A stretch of 64,000 bases of DNA from Microbacterium faecale. GTDB lineage: Bacteria; Actinomycetota; Actinomycetes; Actinomycetales; Microbacteriaceae. The DNA lies in the NCBI RefSeq assembly GCF_014640975.1, contig NZ_BMHO01000003.1:1-64000 (forward strand), given 5' to 3'. The notes under the pieces were generated by a model. That model did no database searches. It was not told where the DNA came from and saw only the letters and a program-made list of their open reading frames with translations. Shown piece by piece: positions 17,152-25,351 of this stretch. The first letter of the stretch is position 1, and each line of letters begins with the position of its first letter. The position numbers were made by a program, and so were the translations under genes.

Positions 17152-18570
17152 TCAGGCGACCGCGCTGAGGACGAGGTAACCGACCGATCCGACGGCGGCC
17201 GCCGCGGGAAGCGTGAGGACCCATGCCAGCGCGATCGGCCGCATCAGGCGCCAGTTGGCCGCCTTGTTCACGAGCCCGACGCCGAGGACGGCTCCGATGA
17301 GGATGTGCGTCGACGACACGGGGAGGCCGAGTACAGACGCGAGCATGACGACGCCCGCCGCGCCGAGTTCGGCGGAGAACCCGCTCGCGGGGTGGATCTC
17401 GGTGATCCGCTTACCGACCGTCGACACGACCCGACGTCCGATGTACCAGAGTCCGGCCAACAGGGCGATGCCGAACGTGATGAGGATCGGCAGCGGAACG
17501 GCCGCCGATTCGCCGACCCGGCCCGTGCGGAACACGTCGAGCACCGCGGCGAAGGGTCCGACGGCGTTGGCGATGTCGTTGGCGCCGTGACTGAACGCGA
17601 ACACGCTCGCGGTGAAGACCTGCATCCAGGAGAAGAGGATGAAGGCGGCCTTCTTGAATTTCTTCTTCTTGAGCGACTTCGCGAAGACGTACACGGCCGC
17701 CCAGACGGCGATGCCGATCATCGCGATGAGGAACGCGATGACGACGGGATCAACGGCGACTTCGAGGTTCGACAGTCCCTTCACCAGGAGCATGCCGGCG
17801 AGGATGATCGCCGCGACGGCGGCGACGATGGGCACGAGCGTCTGCAACGCGTAGTGCCCCTCCTCACGGTCGTCCTGCGCGGGGCTCAGAATGAACCGCT
17901 TGATCAGCCAGAAGATCCCGAACGCGACGACGCCCCCGAGCAGCGGCGAGAGAACCCAGGAGAGCGCGATCTGACCGATCGACTCCCACTGCACCATCTC
18001 GAGGCCGCCGAGCCCCGTCTTGAGCCCCATCGTCACCGCGGCGCCGACAATGCCGCCGATGATCGCGTGAGTGGTCGAGACGGGCCAGCCCATGCGCGTG
18101 GCGAGGAAGAGCCACAGCGCCGCGCCGAGGAGCGCCGACATCATAATGTAGACGAGATCGTCCGGGCTCTGATTGACGACCTGGATGTCGACGATGCCGC
18201 TGCGCACCGTGTCGGTGACGGAACCGCCCGCGAGCACGGCGCCGGAGACCTCGAACACGGCGGCGACGAGAAGTGCCTGCTTCATCGTCAGGGTGCCGGA
18301 TCCGACGCTCGTGCCGAACGAGTTCGCGACGTCGTTGCCACCGATGTTGAACGCCATGAAGACGCCGAACACGATGGCGGTGATCAGCAGGACACGGTTG
18401 GTGCCGTCAGAGACCCACCCGAACGACCACAGCGTGAACGTCACCAGGCAGATCGCCAGCAGCCCGCCGAAGCCGAGATGCCACCACTTATCCTGCGGGT
18501 CCGGTGTTTCGAAGTCTCTGGGGCCCTCGTCGGGGTCGGGTTCCGGCTTCGAGGGGGTGTCGGTCGCCAC
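17152..18570 (-). CDS. pit: PiT family inorganic phosphate transporter
   Basis: A 472-residue phosphate/cation symporter of the plasma membrane. Both PiT signatures are present: [25 protein letters not shown] near 76 and [14 protein letters not shown] near 330, in inverted-repeat halves of about five helices each, separated by a charged loop near 230. The 30-residue acidic, Pro-rich N-terminal tail is typical of actinobacterial members. Upstream lies a tandem 11-bp PHO-box-like repeat, so the gene is probably under PhoP control. It would be the low-affinity phosphate uptake system, or metal-phosphate transport. Confidence 0.92.
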   Translation of the reverse strand: MATDTPSKPEPDPDEGPRDFETPDPQDKWWHLGFGGLLAICLVTFTLWSFGWVSDGTNRVLLITAIVFGVFMAFNIGGNDVANSFGTSVGSGTLTMKQALLVAAVFEVSGAVLAGGSVTDTVRSGIVDIQVVNQSPDDLVYIMMSALLGAALWLFLATRMGWPVSTTHAIIGGIVGAAVTMGLKTGLGGLEMVQWESIGQIALSWVLSPLLGGVVAFGIFWLIKRFILSPAQDDREEGHYALQTLVPIVAAVAAIILAGMLLVKGLSNLEVAVDPVVIAFLIAMIGIAVWAAVYVFAKSLKKKKFKKAAFILFSWMQVFTASVFAFSHGANDIANAVGPFAAVLDVFRTGRVGESAAVPLPILITFGIALLAGLWYIGRRVVSTVGKRITEIHPASGFSAELGAAGVVMLASVLGLPVSSTHILIGAVLGVGLVNKAANWRLMRPIALAWVLTLPAAAAVGSVGYLVLSAVA

Positions 18571-18634
18571 CGCTGTTGTCTCCCTGGAGTACGTGGAGGG
18601 ACGCCCGGCGGACGCCCGGCCACGCGCTCACACC

Positions 18635-18678
18635 GAGAGGTGAACGAATGACCAACACGAGAGTAACAACAGGTGACC
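18635..18678 (-). promoter_or_regulatory. tandem PHO-box-like direct repeats upstream of pit
   Basis: Read on the minus strand, four contiguous 11-nt units start GGTCACC, GTTACTC, GTTGGTC and GTTCACC. The outer two match the actinobacterial PhoP repeat GTTCACC at 6-7 of 7 positions and the inner two are weaker. The spacing of exactly 11 nt matches PhoP direct-repeat units described in Streptomyces. The array ends 65 bp before the pit start codon. Confidence 0.55.
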
Positions 18679-18710
18679 GCGAGGCGGTACAGACAGTGGT
18701 GCGAGCGTCG

Positions 18711-19622
18711 TCATCCGTCGGCGAGCTCGGCGGCCCAGGGCAGGTCCGCACCCGCCCGAGAGACGGTGACGGCGGCGGCTCGGACCGCGTCGCGCCCGAT
18801 CGCTTCGAGATCGCCGCAGGCGAGGGGACCGGCCGGTCGCGACGCCAGCGCGTGGATCATCGTCGCCATGAACGTATCGCCGGCCCCGATCGTGTCGACG
18901 ACGTCGACGGCGACGGGCGGCACGGGCACACGGTCCTGCGCGGTGGCGAGTACCGCGCCCTCCGCACCGATCGTGAGGGCCGCCAGGCGCGGTCCCACGG
19001 CGAGGATCCGGTCGAGCACCGCATCGACGTCGTCGCCGGGGAACAGCCACGCCGCGTCCTCATCGCTGAGCTTGACGGTCGTCGCGAGCCGCATCATCGC
19101 GTCGACGTGGGCGAGGGCCACGTCGCGGTCGTCGACGAGCGCGGGGCGGATGTTGGGGTCGAACGTGACCTCGTCCGCGCCCAGACCGGCGATCACGTCG
19201 CGGACCGCAGCCGCCCCGGGCTCGAGGGTCGTCGCGATGGATCCCGTGTGCACGACGCGCGGACGGATCCCCTCCGGCGCGCGCAGCGCGTCCCACACGA
19301 TGTCGAATGCGTACGTCGCCGCCCCGTCGGATCCGATCCGCGCGAGCGCCGTCGACGTGCGCTCGAGCGACCAGGATTCATCGCATATGCGCACGCCGGA
19401 GGCCGTCACGTGCTCGGCGATTCGGCGGCCGCGCTCGTCGCGCGCGATCTGTGTGAGGAGCGCGACGTCTGCGCCCCGCCGTCCGAGACCGAGCGCGACG
19501 TTCGCCGGGCTCCCGCCGACGTGCTCATCGCGGCGTGCGCCGTCGTCGACAATGTCGATGAGCGCTTCGCCGACGACGAGCACGCCGGCCGGATCCGATC
19601 GGGACGTCGCGCCGGAGCTCAC
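18711..19622 (-). CDS. PfkB family carbohydrate kinase (fructokinase-like)
   Basis: A 303-residue ribokinase-fold kinase. Signature 1 is GGSPANVALGLGRRG (near 33) and signature 2 is DTIGAGDTFMA, with the catalytic Asp near 248. Start is GTG 19622, which overlaps the stop codon of the aldehyde dehydrogenase gene as GTGA, so the two are coupled. The longer open frame upstream is an out-of-frame shadow. It should phosphorylate a sugar such as fructose or a 2-keto-sugar. The pairing with a semialdehyde-type dehydrogenase is unusual and may mean that both act on one sugar-derived carbonyl compound. Confidence 0.9.
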   Translation of the reverse strand: MSSGATSRSDPAGVLVVGEALIDIVDDGARRDEHVGGSPANVALGLGRRGADVALLTQIARDERGRRIAEHVTASGVRICDESWSLERTSTALARIGSDGAATYAFDIVWDALRAPEGIRPRVVHTGSIATTLEPGAAAVRDVIAGLGADEVTFDPNIRPALVDDRDVALAHVDAMMRLATTVKLSDEDAAWLFPGDDVDAVLDRILAVGPRLAALTIGAEGAVLATAQDRVPVPPVAVDVVDTIGAGDTFMATMIHALASRPAGPLACGDLEAIGRDAVRAAAVTVSRAGADLPWAAELADG

Positions 19623-20995
19623 GCCTTCCAGACGGTCTTGACGTTGCAGAACTCGCGGATACCCTCCGCCGCGAGCTCGCGACCGACGCCCGAGTCCTTC
19701 ACGCCGCCGAACGGCAGCTCGGGGTGCGATGCGGTCATGCCGTTGACGAACACGGCGCCCGCGTCGAGGTTCGTCACGAACCAGTCTTCCTCGTCGTCGT
19801 CGTTCGTCCAGACCGAGGAGCTGAGGCCGAAGGTCGTGCCGTTCGCGATACTCAGGGCCTCCTCGCGGTCGGCAGCGCGGTAGACCGTCGCAACGGGGCC
19901 GAATGCCTCCTCGAGGTGCAGGCGCATCTCCGGGGTGATGCCCGCAAGCACGGTCGGCTCGTAGAACCACCCGTCGCGTTCGGGAACCCGCGCTCCGGCG
20001 AGCACCTCGGCACCCTTGTCGACCGCGTCGCGCACCTGCTCGGCGAGCTCGTCGCGGCCGGACTTCGTCGCAACGGGGCCGACGTCGGTCGAGTCCTCGA
20101 AGGGATCCCCGACGGTGAGCGCGGCGACCTTCTCGGAGAACAGTCGCGCGAACTCGTCGTAGACGTCGGTGTGCACGATGAACCGCTTCGCGGCGATGCA
20201 CGACTGCCCGTTGTTCTGGTTGCGGGCGGTCACGGCGACGGTCGCGGCGCGCTCGACGTCGGCCGACGGCATCACGACGAACGGATCCGAACCGCCGAGC
20301 TCGAGGACGACGTGCTTGACCTCGGAACCCGCGATCGACGCGAGCGAGCGGCCCGCGGGCTCGGATCCGGTGAGCGTCGTGGCCTTCACGCGCGGGTCGC
20401 GGAGGACGCCCTCGACGCGCGCGGCGGGGATCAGCAGCGTCTGGAAGGCGCCGGTCGGGAACCCGGCGCGCTCGAACAGCGTGTCGAGGAAGAGGGCGGC
20501 CTGCGGCACGTTGGACGCGTGCTTGAGCAGGCCCGCGTTGCCGGCCATCAGAGCGGGACCGGCGAACCGCAGCACCTGCCACAGCGGATAGTTCCACGGC
20601 ATGACGGCGAGCACGACGCCGAGGGGCGCGTACGTCTTGCCGGCTCGCGAGGCGCCGACGACCGACGGGTCATCCAGCTGCTCGCTCGCGAGGAAGCTTT
20701 CGGCGTTGTCCGCGTAGAAGCGCAGGCCCTTGGCCGACTTCGTGACCTCGGCGCGCGCACCGGCGATCGGTCGGCCCATCTCGAGGGTGATCAGGCTCGC
20801 GAGCTCCTCGATGCTCTCCTCGAGGATGTCCGCGGCGCGGCGCATCCAGCCGGAGCGCTCCGCGTACGTCGTCGCCCGCAGGTCCTCGAATCCCGACTGC
20901 GCGAGCGCGATGCGGCGCTCGACCTCCTCCTCGGAGTGCGCCTCGAAGGTCTGCTCGATTTTCCCCGTCGTGGGGTTCGTCGTCGCGATGGCCAT
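19619..20995 (-). CDS. NAD(P)-dependent aldehyde dehydrogenase (succinate-semialdehyde dehydrogenase type)
   Basis: A 458-residue aldehyde dehydrogenase that is short for the superfamily but normal for GabD2/Sad-like enzymes. It shows PWNYP, the general base Glu near 230 (LELGGSDPF) and the nucleophilic Cys near 265 (GQSCIAAKRF). ATG 20995-20993 has GAGAGGAG upstream. It is first in a two-gene operon with the PfkB kinase and diverges from a MarR repressor; inverted CCGTTA boxes lie between them. Succinate semialdehyde is the best guess for the substrate but not proven. Confidence 0.9.
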   Translation of the reverse strand: MAIATTNPTTGKIEQTFEAHSEEEVERRIALAQSGFEDLRATTYAERSGWMRRAADILEESIEELASLITLEMGRPIAGARAEVTKSAKGLRFYADNAESFLASEQLDDPSVVGASRAGKTYAPLGVVLAVMPWNYPLWQVLRFAGPALMAGNAGLLKHASNVPQAALFLDTLFERAGFPTGAFQTLLIPAARVEGVLRDPRVKATTLTGSEPAGRSLASIAGSEVKHVVLELGGSDPFVVMPSADVERAATVAVTARNQNNGQSCIAAKRFIVHTDVYDEFARLFSEKVAALTVGDPFEDSTDVGPVATKSGRDELAEQVRDAVDKGAEVLAGARVPERDGWFYEPTVLAGITPEMRLHLEEAFGPVATVYRAADREEALSIANGTTFGLSSSVWTNDDDEEDWFVTNLDAGAVFVNGMTASHPELPFGGVKDSGVGRELAAEGIREFCNVKTVWKA

Positions 20996-21054
20996 AGCCG
21001 GGCTCCTCTCTGAACCTGAATGATTGTGATGAGCGAATGATGAATAACAGAAAC

Positions 21055-21092
21055 GTAACGGAAATCTCTTGCTATCCGTTACCTCACCGTTA
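21055..21092. promoter_or_regulatory. CCGTTA operator boxes between aldehyde dehydrogenase and marR
   Basis: GTAACGGA (21055-21062) and TCCGTTAC (21075-21082) form an 8-bp inverted repeat with a 12-nt spacer, and a third CCGTTA is at 21087-21092. They cover the presumed promoter region of the dehydrogenase gene and an orphan plus-strand promoter. The MarR protein encoded next door is the likely binder. Confidence 0.5.
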
Positions 21093-21102
21093 TAGAGTGA
21101 TG

Positions 21103-21210
21103 CGCACGGTGATCGTTTTGCTGTGGCGGTCACCGGCATGTGATTGCAGGACACTCTTGGTGCAAGGGACATGGGCCCGGTTGAAGAATACTTCACCCGG
21201 GCCCTTTCCT
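21103..21210 (+). ncRNA. putative small RNA between promoter and terminator
   Basis: A plus-strand promoter-like pair (TTGCTA at 21069-21074 and TATAGA at 21091-21096, spacer 16) faces a strong terminator at 21173-21204 that is followed by TTTCCT. No credible coding frame or ribosome site lies between them, and the marR gene starts only at 21245 with its own -10 element. The stretch could therefore be a small RNA of about 105 nt. It could also be an attenuated leader. Expression data are absent. Confidence 0.3.
21173..21210 (+). terminator. strong rho-independent terminator ahead of marR
   Basis: A stem of 13 pairs with one mismatch (21173-21186 with 21191-21204), loop AATA, is followed by TTTCCT. 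No annotated gene on the plus strand lies upstream of it, which is why a short RNA is proposed. Confidence 0.7.
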
Positions 21211-21244
21211 CGTCCTCGCGCAGGAGACGCATACACTTGCATGT

Positions 21245-21691
21245 ATGCCGGATCGCCGCCTCGCCGTCGAAGCGTGGGAGAACCTCTTCCGCGCCCAGTA
21301 CGAGATCTTCGACGAATTGAAACGTGACTTCAGCGGCTCCTCGCTGTACCAGTCGGAATACGACGTGCTGCTGACCGTGGTCCGCGCCCCCGGCAACACC
21401 GCCCGGCTGCGCGACATCACGGGCAACATCCTCATCAGCCAGCCGAGTGTCTCTCGCCTCATCGACAAGATGATCTCGCGCGGGCTCGTGACAAAGCAGC
21501 CGGATCCGGAGGACGGACGCGGCGCACTCGTGACCGCCACCGAGGAGGGCGTGCGGCAGTTCCGCGCACTCGCGGTGACCCACGGTCGCCACATCGCGGA
21601 GCGCATGTCGACGCTGTCGACGGATGAGCTGCGCACGCTCACGGCGCTCACGCAGAAGCTGCGCGACGCCTCTGACGTTTCACCCGCGTAA
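21245..21691 (+). CDS. MarR family transcriptional regulator
   Basis: A 148-residue winged-helix regulator with the MarR core LRDITGNILISQPSVSRLIDKMISRGLV and the wing DPEDGRGALVTATEEG. There is no ribosome site. A TACACT -10 element ends 7 nt before ATG 21245, which suggests a leaderless message; another ATG lies 4 nt upstream in a different frame. It diverges from the aldehyde dehydrogenase/kinase operon and probably represses it through the CCGTTA boxes, released by an aromatic or aldehyde-type ligand. Confidence 0.88.
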   Translation: MPDRRLAVEAWENLFRAQYEIFDELKRDFSGSSLYQSEYDVLLTVVRAPGNTARLRDITGNILISQPSVSRLIDKMISRGLVTKQPDPEDGRGALVTATEEGVRQFRALAVTHGRHIAERMSTLSTDELRTLTALTQKLRDASDVSPA

Positions 21692-21709
21692 ACCGGCGGA
21701 GGCGCGGGC

Positions 21710-21732
21710 CGTGACGGCGTGACGCCGTCACG
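21710..21732. terminator. bidirectional hairpin between marR and ppc
   Basis: A perfect 10-bp stem CGTGACGGCG / CGCCGTCACG with a 3-nt loop separates the convergent marR and ppc genes. It probably serves both transcripts. Confidence 0.7.
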
Positions 21733-21744
21733 CGCGCCCGAGCG

Positions 21745-24414
21745 TCACCCCGTGTTCTGCAGCCCCGCGGCGACGCCGGACACTGCGAGCAGCAGCAGGC
21801 GCTGCACCTCCGGATCCGCATCGGCGCCCTCGGGGGCGTCCCGCAGCGCCCGCAGGGCGCGCAGCTGCAGCAGCGACAGCGCGTCGACGTAGGGGCTGCG
21901 GAGCTTCACCGCGCGCTGCAGGACCGGCTTGTTCGAGAGCAGGCCGTTGCCGCCGACGATCCGCACGACCCAGTCGCGGGTGAGAGCCATCTCGTCCCGG
22001 ACGAGCGCCGCGAGATCCTCCCGGTCGCCCAGCGCGAGGTACTCGTGCGCGATGCGGTCGTCGGTCTTCGCCAGGCTCATCGCAACGTTGTCGATCATCG
22101 TGCGGAACAACGGCCATTCGGCGTAGGCCTCGCGGAGGAGGTTCTCGTCGCCCACCGCGTCGAGCGCGGTGCCGAGGCCGAACCAGCCGGCGAGGTTGAT
22201 CCGAGCCTGCGTCCACGCGAACACCCACGGAATCGCGCGGAGGTCTTCGAGGGACTCGACCGACAGACCGCGCCGGGCCGGACGCGAGCCGAGCGCCAGC
22301 AGACCGACCTCCTCCATCGGCGTCACGGTCGCGAACCACGGCGCGAAGCCGTCGGCCTTCACGAGGTCGAAGAACCGCGCGCGGGAGGCGGCCTCCATGC
22401 TCTGGGCGATGTCGGCGAACCGCGTCGCCGCGGAGCGGTTACGCTCTTCGTTCGACGGCGCCGACGCGGTGAGGATCGCGGCCGCCACCTGGTCGACGTG
22501 ACGCATCGCGATGTCGGGGTCGCCGTAGCGGGCGAAGATCACCTCGCCCTGCTCCGTGAGCTTGAAGCGCCCGTCAACGGAGTGTGGTGGCTGAGCGAGA
22601 ATCGCGCTGTTCGCCGGTCCGCCGCCGCGGCCGAGGGCGCCGCCGCGGCCGTGGAAGAGCGTCAGCTCGATGCTCTGGTCGCGTGCCCACTCCGCGATCG
22701 CCGCCTGCGCTTCGTACAGCGCGAGCGTCGCGGCGACGGGTCCGACGTCCTTCGACGAGTCGGAGTATCCGAGCATCACCTCGAGTCGGCGCCCGGTCTG
22801 CGCGAGGCGCGCCGCGAAGTTCGGCTCGTCGACGATCTCCGCGAGGATCCCGGGAGCCGCCTGCAGGTCGTCGAACGTCTCAAACAGGGGGATCACGTCG
22901 AGCACGGGCGGCGTGCCATTCTCGCCGACGGCGTAGCGGGCGAGCCGGTGGACGTTCGCGAGATCCTGCGTCTGCTGTGTGAATGACACGATGTACCGCC
23001 CCGCGGCGCGCGGGCCGAAGCGATCTTGTACGAACGCGATGGCGCGGAAGACCTCGAGGACCTCTTCGGTCAGCTCGCTGCGCTCTCCCCCAGCCTCGAG
23101 CTCCGCGAGGACCTTCGCGTGCACAGCCGAGTGCTGACGTACCTCGAGCTCGGCCAGATGGAAACCGAAGGTCTCGACCTGCCAGATGAGCTCCTGGAGC
23201 TCGCCGTAGGCCTGGCGCGTGGCGCTCGCGGCGACCAGCGAGTTCTGGACGATGCGCAGGTCGGCGATCAGATCGTCCGGGTCGCGGTAGGCGAGGTCGG
23301 CGTTGCGGGTGCGCGTCGCGACGATCTTGCGCGCGAGCAGCAGGACGACTGCGCGGTGCGTTTCGTTCGGTGAGCGCTTCGCGACCTCGGCCGCCGCGTC
23401 TTCGTCGGCGCTGCGCAGCCGGACCCACAGCGCGTCGAGGTCGGCGCTGGCCGGCGTCGAGGCGGTGCCCAGCGTCAGCCCCCGACCGACGCGCAGCGCG
23501 GCGCGCTCGAGCCCGTGGAGCACGTGCTCACTCGCGATGGCGGCGGCCTTCCTGCTCACCTTCGCGGTGACGAACGGGTTGCCGTCGCGGTCGCCGCCGA
23601 CCCAGCTGCCGACGCGGACGAACGGCGTCACCGCCGGCGGGCGTGCCCCACTGTCCGCGCCCTGCAGAGCGTCATCCACGCGGCGATAGATCTCGGGCAC
23701 GACCGAAAAGAGGGTGTCATCGAAGACACCCATCACGGTGCGCACCTCGTCGAGGGGCGATGGCTTCTCGGGGCGGATCGGCGACGTGCGCCACAGGGTG
23801 TCGATCTCCTCGCGCATCCGCCGCTGCGTGCGGTCCTCAGCCGCTCCGCCGCGCGGATCCGCGTCGAGCGCGTCGACGAGGTCCGAGAGGCGTCGAACGC
23901 TCGCCGAGACCGCACGGCGCCGCGCCTCGGTGGGGTGAGCCGTGAAGACCGGGTGGAAGCACAGCGAACCGAGCCGCTCGCGCGCTGCGTCGTCGCCGAT
24001 CTCGTCGGCGAGCGCCGTGAGCGCGCCGGAGATCGTGCCGCGGGGATCGCGAGAGGCCGCGCCGTCACGTCGACGCAACATGCGCACGCGCTGGCGTTCC
24101 TCGGCGAGGTTCACCAGGTGGAAGTAGACGGTGAAGGCACGCGCGACCTCGTCGGCGCGTGCGGGCGAGAAGCCGCTCACGATCGCGGTCGCCCGGTCGA
24201 AGGCGTCCGACGTCGGATCCGTGTACGCCTCGATCGTCGCGGCGCGCAGGCGTTCGACGTCGTCGAACAGCCCGTCGGATCCGCTCTCGAGCAGCACGTG
24301 GCCGAGCAGGCGCCCGAGCAGGCGCACGTCCGCGCGCATCTCGTCCGGGATCTCCTGCTCCGCCTCCAGGCGGCCGACGACGTCCAGAACCTCGGTAGGA
24401 GTAGGGGAAGGCAT
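21745..24414 (-). CDS. ppc: phosphoenolpyruvate carboxylase
   Basis: An 889-residue full-length PEP carboxylase that converts PEP and bicarbonate to oxaloacetate to refill the citric acid cycle. The catalytic His is in FTAHPTE near 157; GDRDGNPFVT is near 275, the GYSDSSKD loop near 550, the mobile HGRGGALGRGGGP loop near 588, and the C-terminus ends in QNTG as required. ATG 24414 is chosen over an upstream in-frame start: a TACCGT -10 element ends 6 nt before it, so the message is probably leaderless although GGAGGA abuts the start. The upstream extension would be repeat-derived sequence. Confidence 0.97.
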   Translation of the reverse strand: MPSPTPTEVLDVVGRLEAEQEIPDEMRADVRLLGRLLGHVLLESGSDGLFDDVERLRAATIEAYTDPTSDAFDRATAIVSGFSPARADEVARAFTVYFHLVNLAEERQRVRMLRRRDGAASRDPRGTISGALTALADEIGDDAARERLGSLCFHPVFTAHPTEARRRAVSASVRRLSDLVDALDADPRGGAAEDRTQRRMREEIDTLWRTSPIRPEKPSPLDEVRTVMGVFDDTLFSVVPEIYRRVDDALQGADSGARPPAVTPFVRVGSWVGGDRDGNPFVTAKVSRKAAAIASEHVLHGLERAALRVGRGLTLGTASTPASADLDALWVRLRSADEDAAAEVAKRSPNETHRAVVLLLARKIVATRTRNADLAYRDPDDLIADLRIVQNSLVAASATRQAYGELQELIWQVETFGFHLAELEVRQHSAVHAKVLAELEAGGERSELTEEVLEVFRAIAFVQDRFGPRAAGRYIVSFTQQTQDLANVHRLARYAVGENGTPPVLDVIPLFETFDDLQAAPGILAEIVDEPNFAARLAQTGRRLEVMLGYSDSSKDVGPVAATLALYEAQAAIAEWARDQSIELTLFHGRGGALGRGGGPANSAILAQPPHSVDGRFKLTEQGEVIFARYGDPDIAMRHVDQVAAAILTASAPSNEERNRSAATRFADIAQSMEAASRARFFDLVKADGFAPWFATVTPMEEVGLLALGSRPARRGLSVESLEDLRAIPWVFAWTQARINLAGWFGLGTALDAVGDENLLREAYAEWPLFRTMIDNVAMSLAKTDDRIAHEYLALGDREDLAALVRDEMALTRDWVVRIVGGNGLLSNKPVLQRAVKLRSPYVDALSLLQLRALRALRDAPEGADADPEVQRLLLLAVSGVAAGLQNTG

Positions 24415-24474
24415 TCCTCCACGGTAGCGCCACGCGCCCGCTCCCCCCGACGCCCGGGCCCCAAGGGGCGCGGG

Positions 24475-24544
24475 CAGCGCTTCGTGTGACGCTTGTGACC
24501 CTTCGTCGCGTCGCAAAGGGTCACAAGCGTCACACGAAGCGCTG
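24475..24544. repeat. 29-bp perfect inverted repeat upstream of ppc
   Basis: Arms at 24475-24503 and 24516-24544 are exact reverse complements with a 12-nt loop. Each arm contains an imperfect tandem 9-mer (TGTGACGCT then TGTGACCCT). It lies between the tRNA-Arg terminator and the ppc start codon. It could be a second terminator, a REP-like element or a processed RNA hairpin; it has no T run. Confidence 0.75.
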
Positions 24545-24552
24545 CGTCGGGG

Positions 24553-24592
24553 AACGAAAAGGCCCGGTTCCGTGGAACCGGGCCTTTTCGTT
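24553..24592. terminator. strong terminator of tRNA-Arg
   Basis: A perfect 19-bp stem (24553-24571 with 24574-24592) with a 2-nt apex and A/T-rich base (AAAAGG / CCTTTT) lies 3 nt beyond the tRNA 3' end. Both strands carry a T run after a GC stem, so it can terminate in both directions. Confidence 0.88.
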
Positions 24593-24595
24593 CTG

Positions 24596-24668
24596 CGCGC
24601 CCCGAGGGATTCGAACCCCCAACCTTCTGATCCGTAGTCAGATGCTCTATCCGTTGAGCTAGGGGCGC
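24596..24668 (-). tRNA. tRNA-Arg (anticodon ACG)
   Basis: On the minus strand a 73-nt cloverleaf is seen: a 7-bp acceptor GCGCCCC/GGGGCGC, D arm GCTC/GAGC, anticodon stem TCTGA/TCAGA with loop CTACGGA (anticodon ACG, reading CGN codons after A34 is changed to inosine), and T loop TTCGAAT. CCA is not encoded. Codon CGC, which it reads, is abundant in this genome. A strong terminator follows. Confidence 0.96.
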
Positions 24669-24761
24669 ACGTTGCCGTGACAACTCATACAGCTTACATT
24701 GCCCCACGGGTGGAGCGGAAATCGGCGCCCCCACCTCCGGAGCGTCGGGCGTGTCTGAGTA

Positions 24762-25325
24762 TCAGCTGGCGGCGTCGGTCTGCTCGTCCCGCGCGCGCGT
24801 CTCGCTGGAGAGCTTCTGCAGGTCGACGAGGCGCAGCGCCTCCATGCGCGCGTCTCGCATGCGCGCGTAGTCCGGGTCGTCATCGGGGCGCATCGCCTCG
24901 ATCCGAAGCCGGTTGTCGATGTTGTTCTCGACGTCGTGCCAGGCGGCGTCGCGGGCCTTCTCGACGAGGCGATGGACGTCGTCGTCGGACTCGGCGAGCG
25001 CACGGAGTCGCTTGGCCACGCCCGCATACTGCTTCGCACGCCGACGCAGGTTGCGCACGTCGCGGTCTCGGTAATCGTGCGTGCCGTGCGGATCCGAGTG
25101 CCGCCCCCAGGCCTTCACGCGGGCGGTCGTCATGGCCGACGCCGCGCCGTCCTGCTCGTCCGCGAGCGCGATGAGCACCTCCCGGGCATCCACACCGAAC
25201 GCTTCGAGGGCGAAGTCCTCACCCGCGACGATCGTGTCGACGAGGATCCGGTTCTTCAGCTGCAGGCGCGCGGCAGCGAGGGCGATCGCGACACCCTCTT
25301 CTATCGCCTCTGCGTTGCGCCTCAC
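24762..25325 (-). CDS. conserved hypothetical protein, charged and helical
   Basis: A 187-residue acidic/basic mixed protein, not recognised. It starts at GTG 25325 with GGAGGGG upstream. It is almost all predicted helix and rich in Arg, Asp and Glu (for example DYRDRDVRNLRRRAKQYAG, DDPDYARMRDARMEALRLVDLQKL). There is no signal peptide, membrane segment or catalytic motif. It lies 26 bp downstream of the MFS gene on the same strand, so the two may be co-transcribed. A cytoplasmic role is all that can be said. Confidence 0.65.
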   Translation of the reverse strand: MRRNAEAIEEGVAIALAAARLQLKNRILVDTIVAGEDFALEAFGVDAREVLIALADEQDGAASAMTTARVKAWGRHSDPHGTHDYRDRDVRNLRRRAKQYAGVAKRLRALAESDDDVHRLVEKARDAAWHDVENNIDNRLRIEAMRPDDDPDYARMRDARMEALRLVDLQKLSSETRARDEQTDAAS

Positions 25326-25351
25326 GGCCCCTCCTCGCGTCCCCTCCGATC

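Noticed and set aside
18711..20597. A 628-codon minus-strand frame ending in the PfkB sequence
   Set aside because: Only the last 303 codons look like protein; the rest is out of frame with the aldehyde dehydrogenase gene. The GTGA overlap fixes the true start at 19622.
21037..21327. A 96-codon plus-strand frame over the aldehyde dehydrogenase-marR gap
   Set aside because: It crosses a strong terminator and the marR start in another frame, and has no ribosome site.
24475..24544. CRP/GlxR site made of TGTGA and TCACA
   Set aside because: The half-sites are 22 nt apart rather than 6, so the long inverted repeat is not a normal CRP site.
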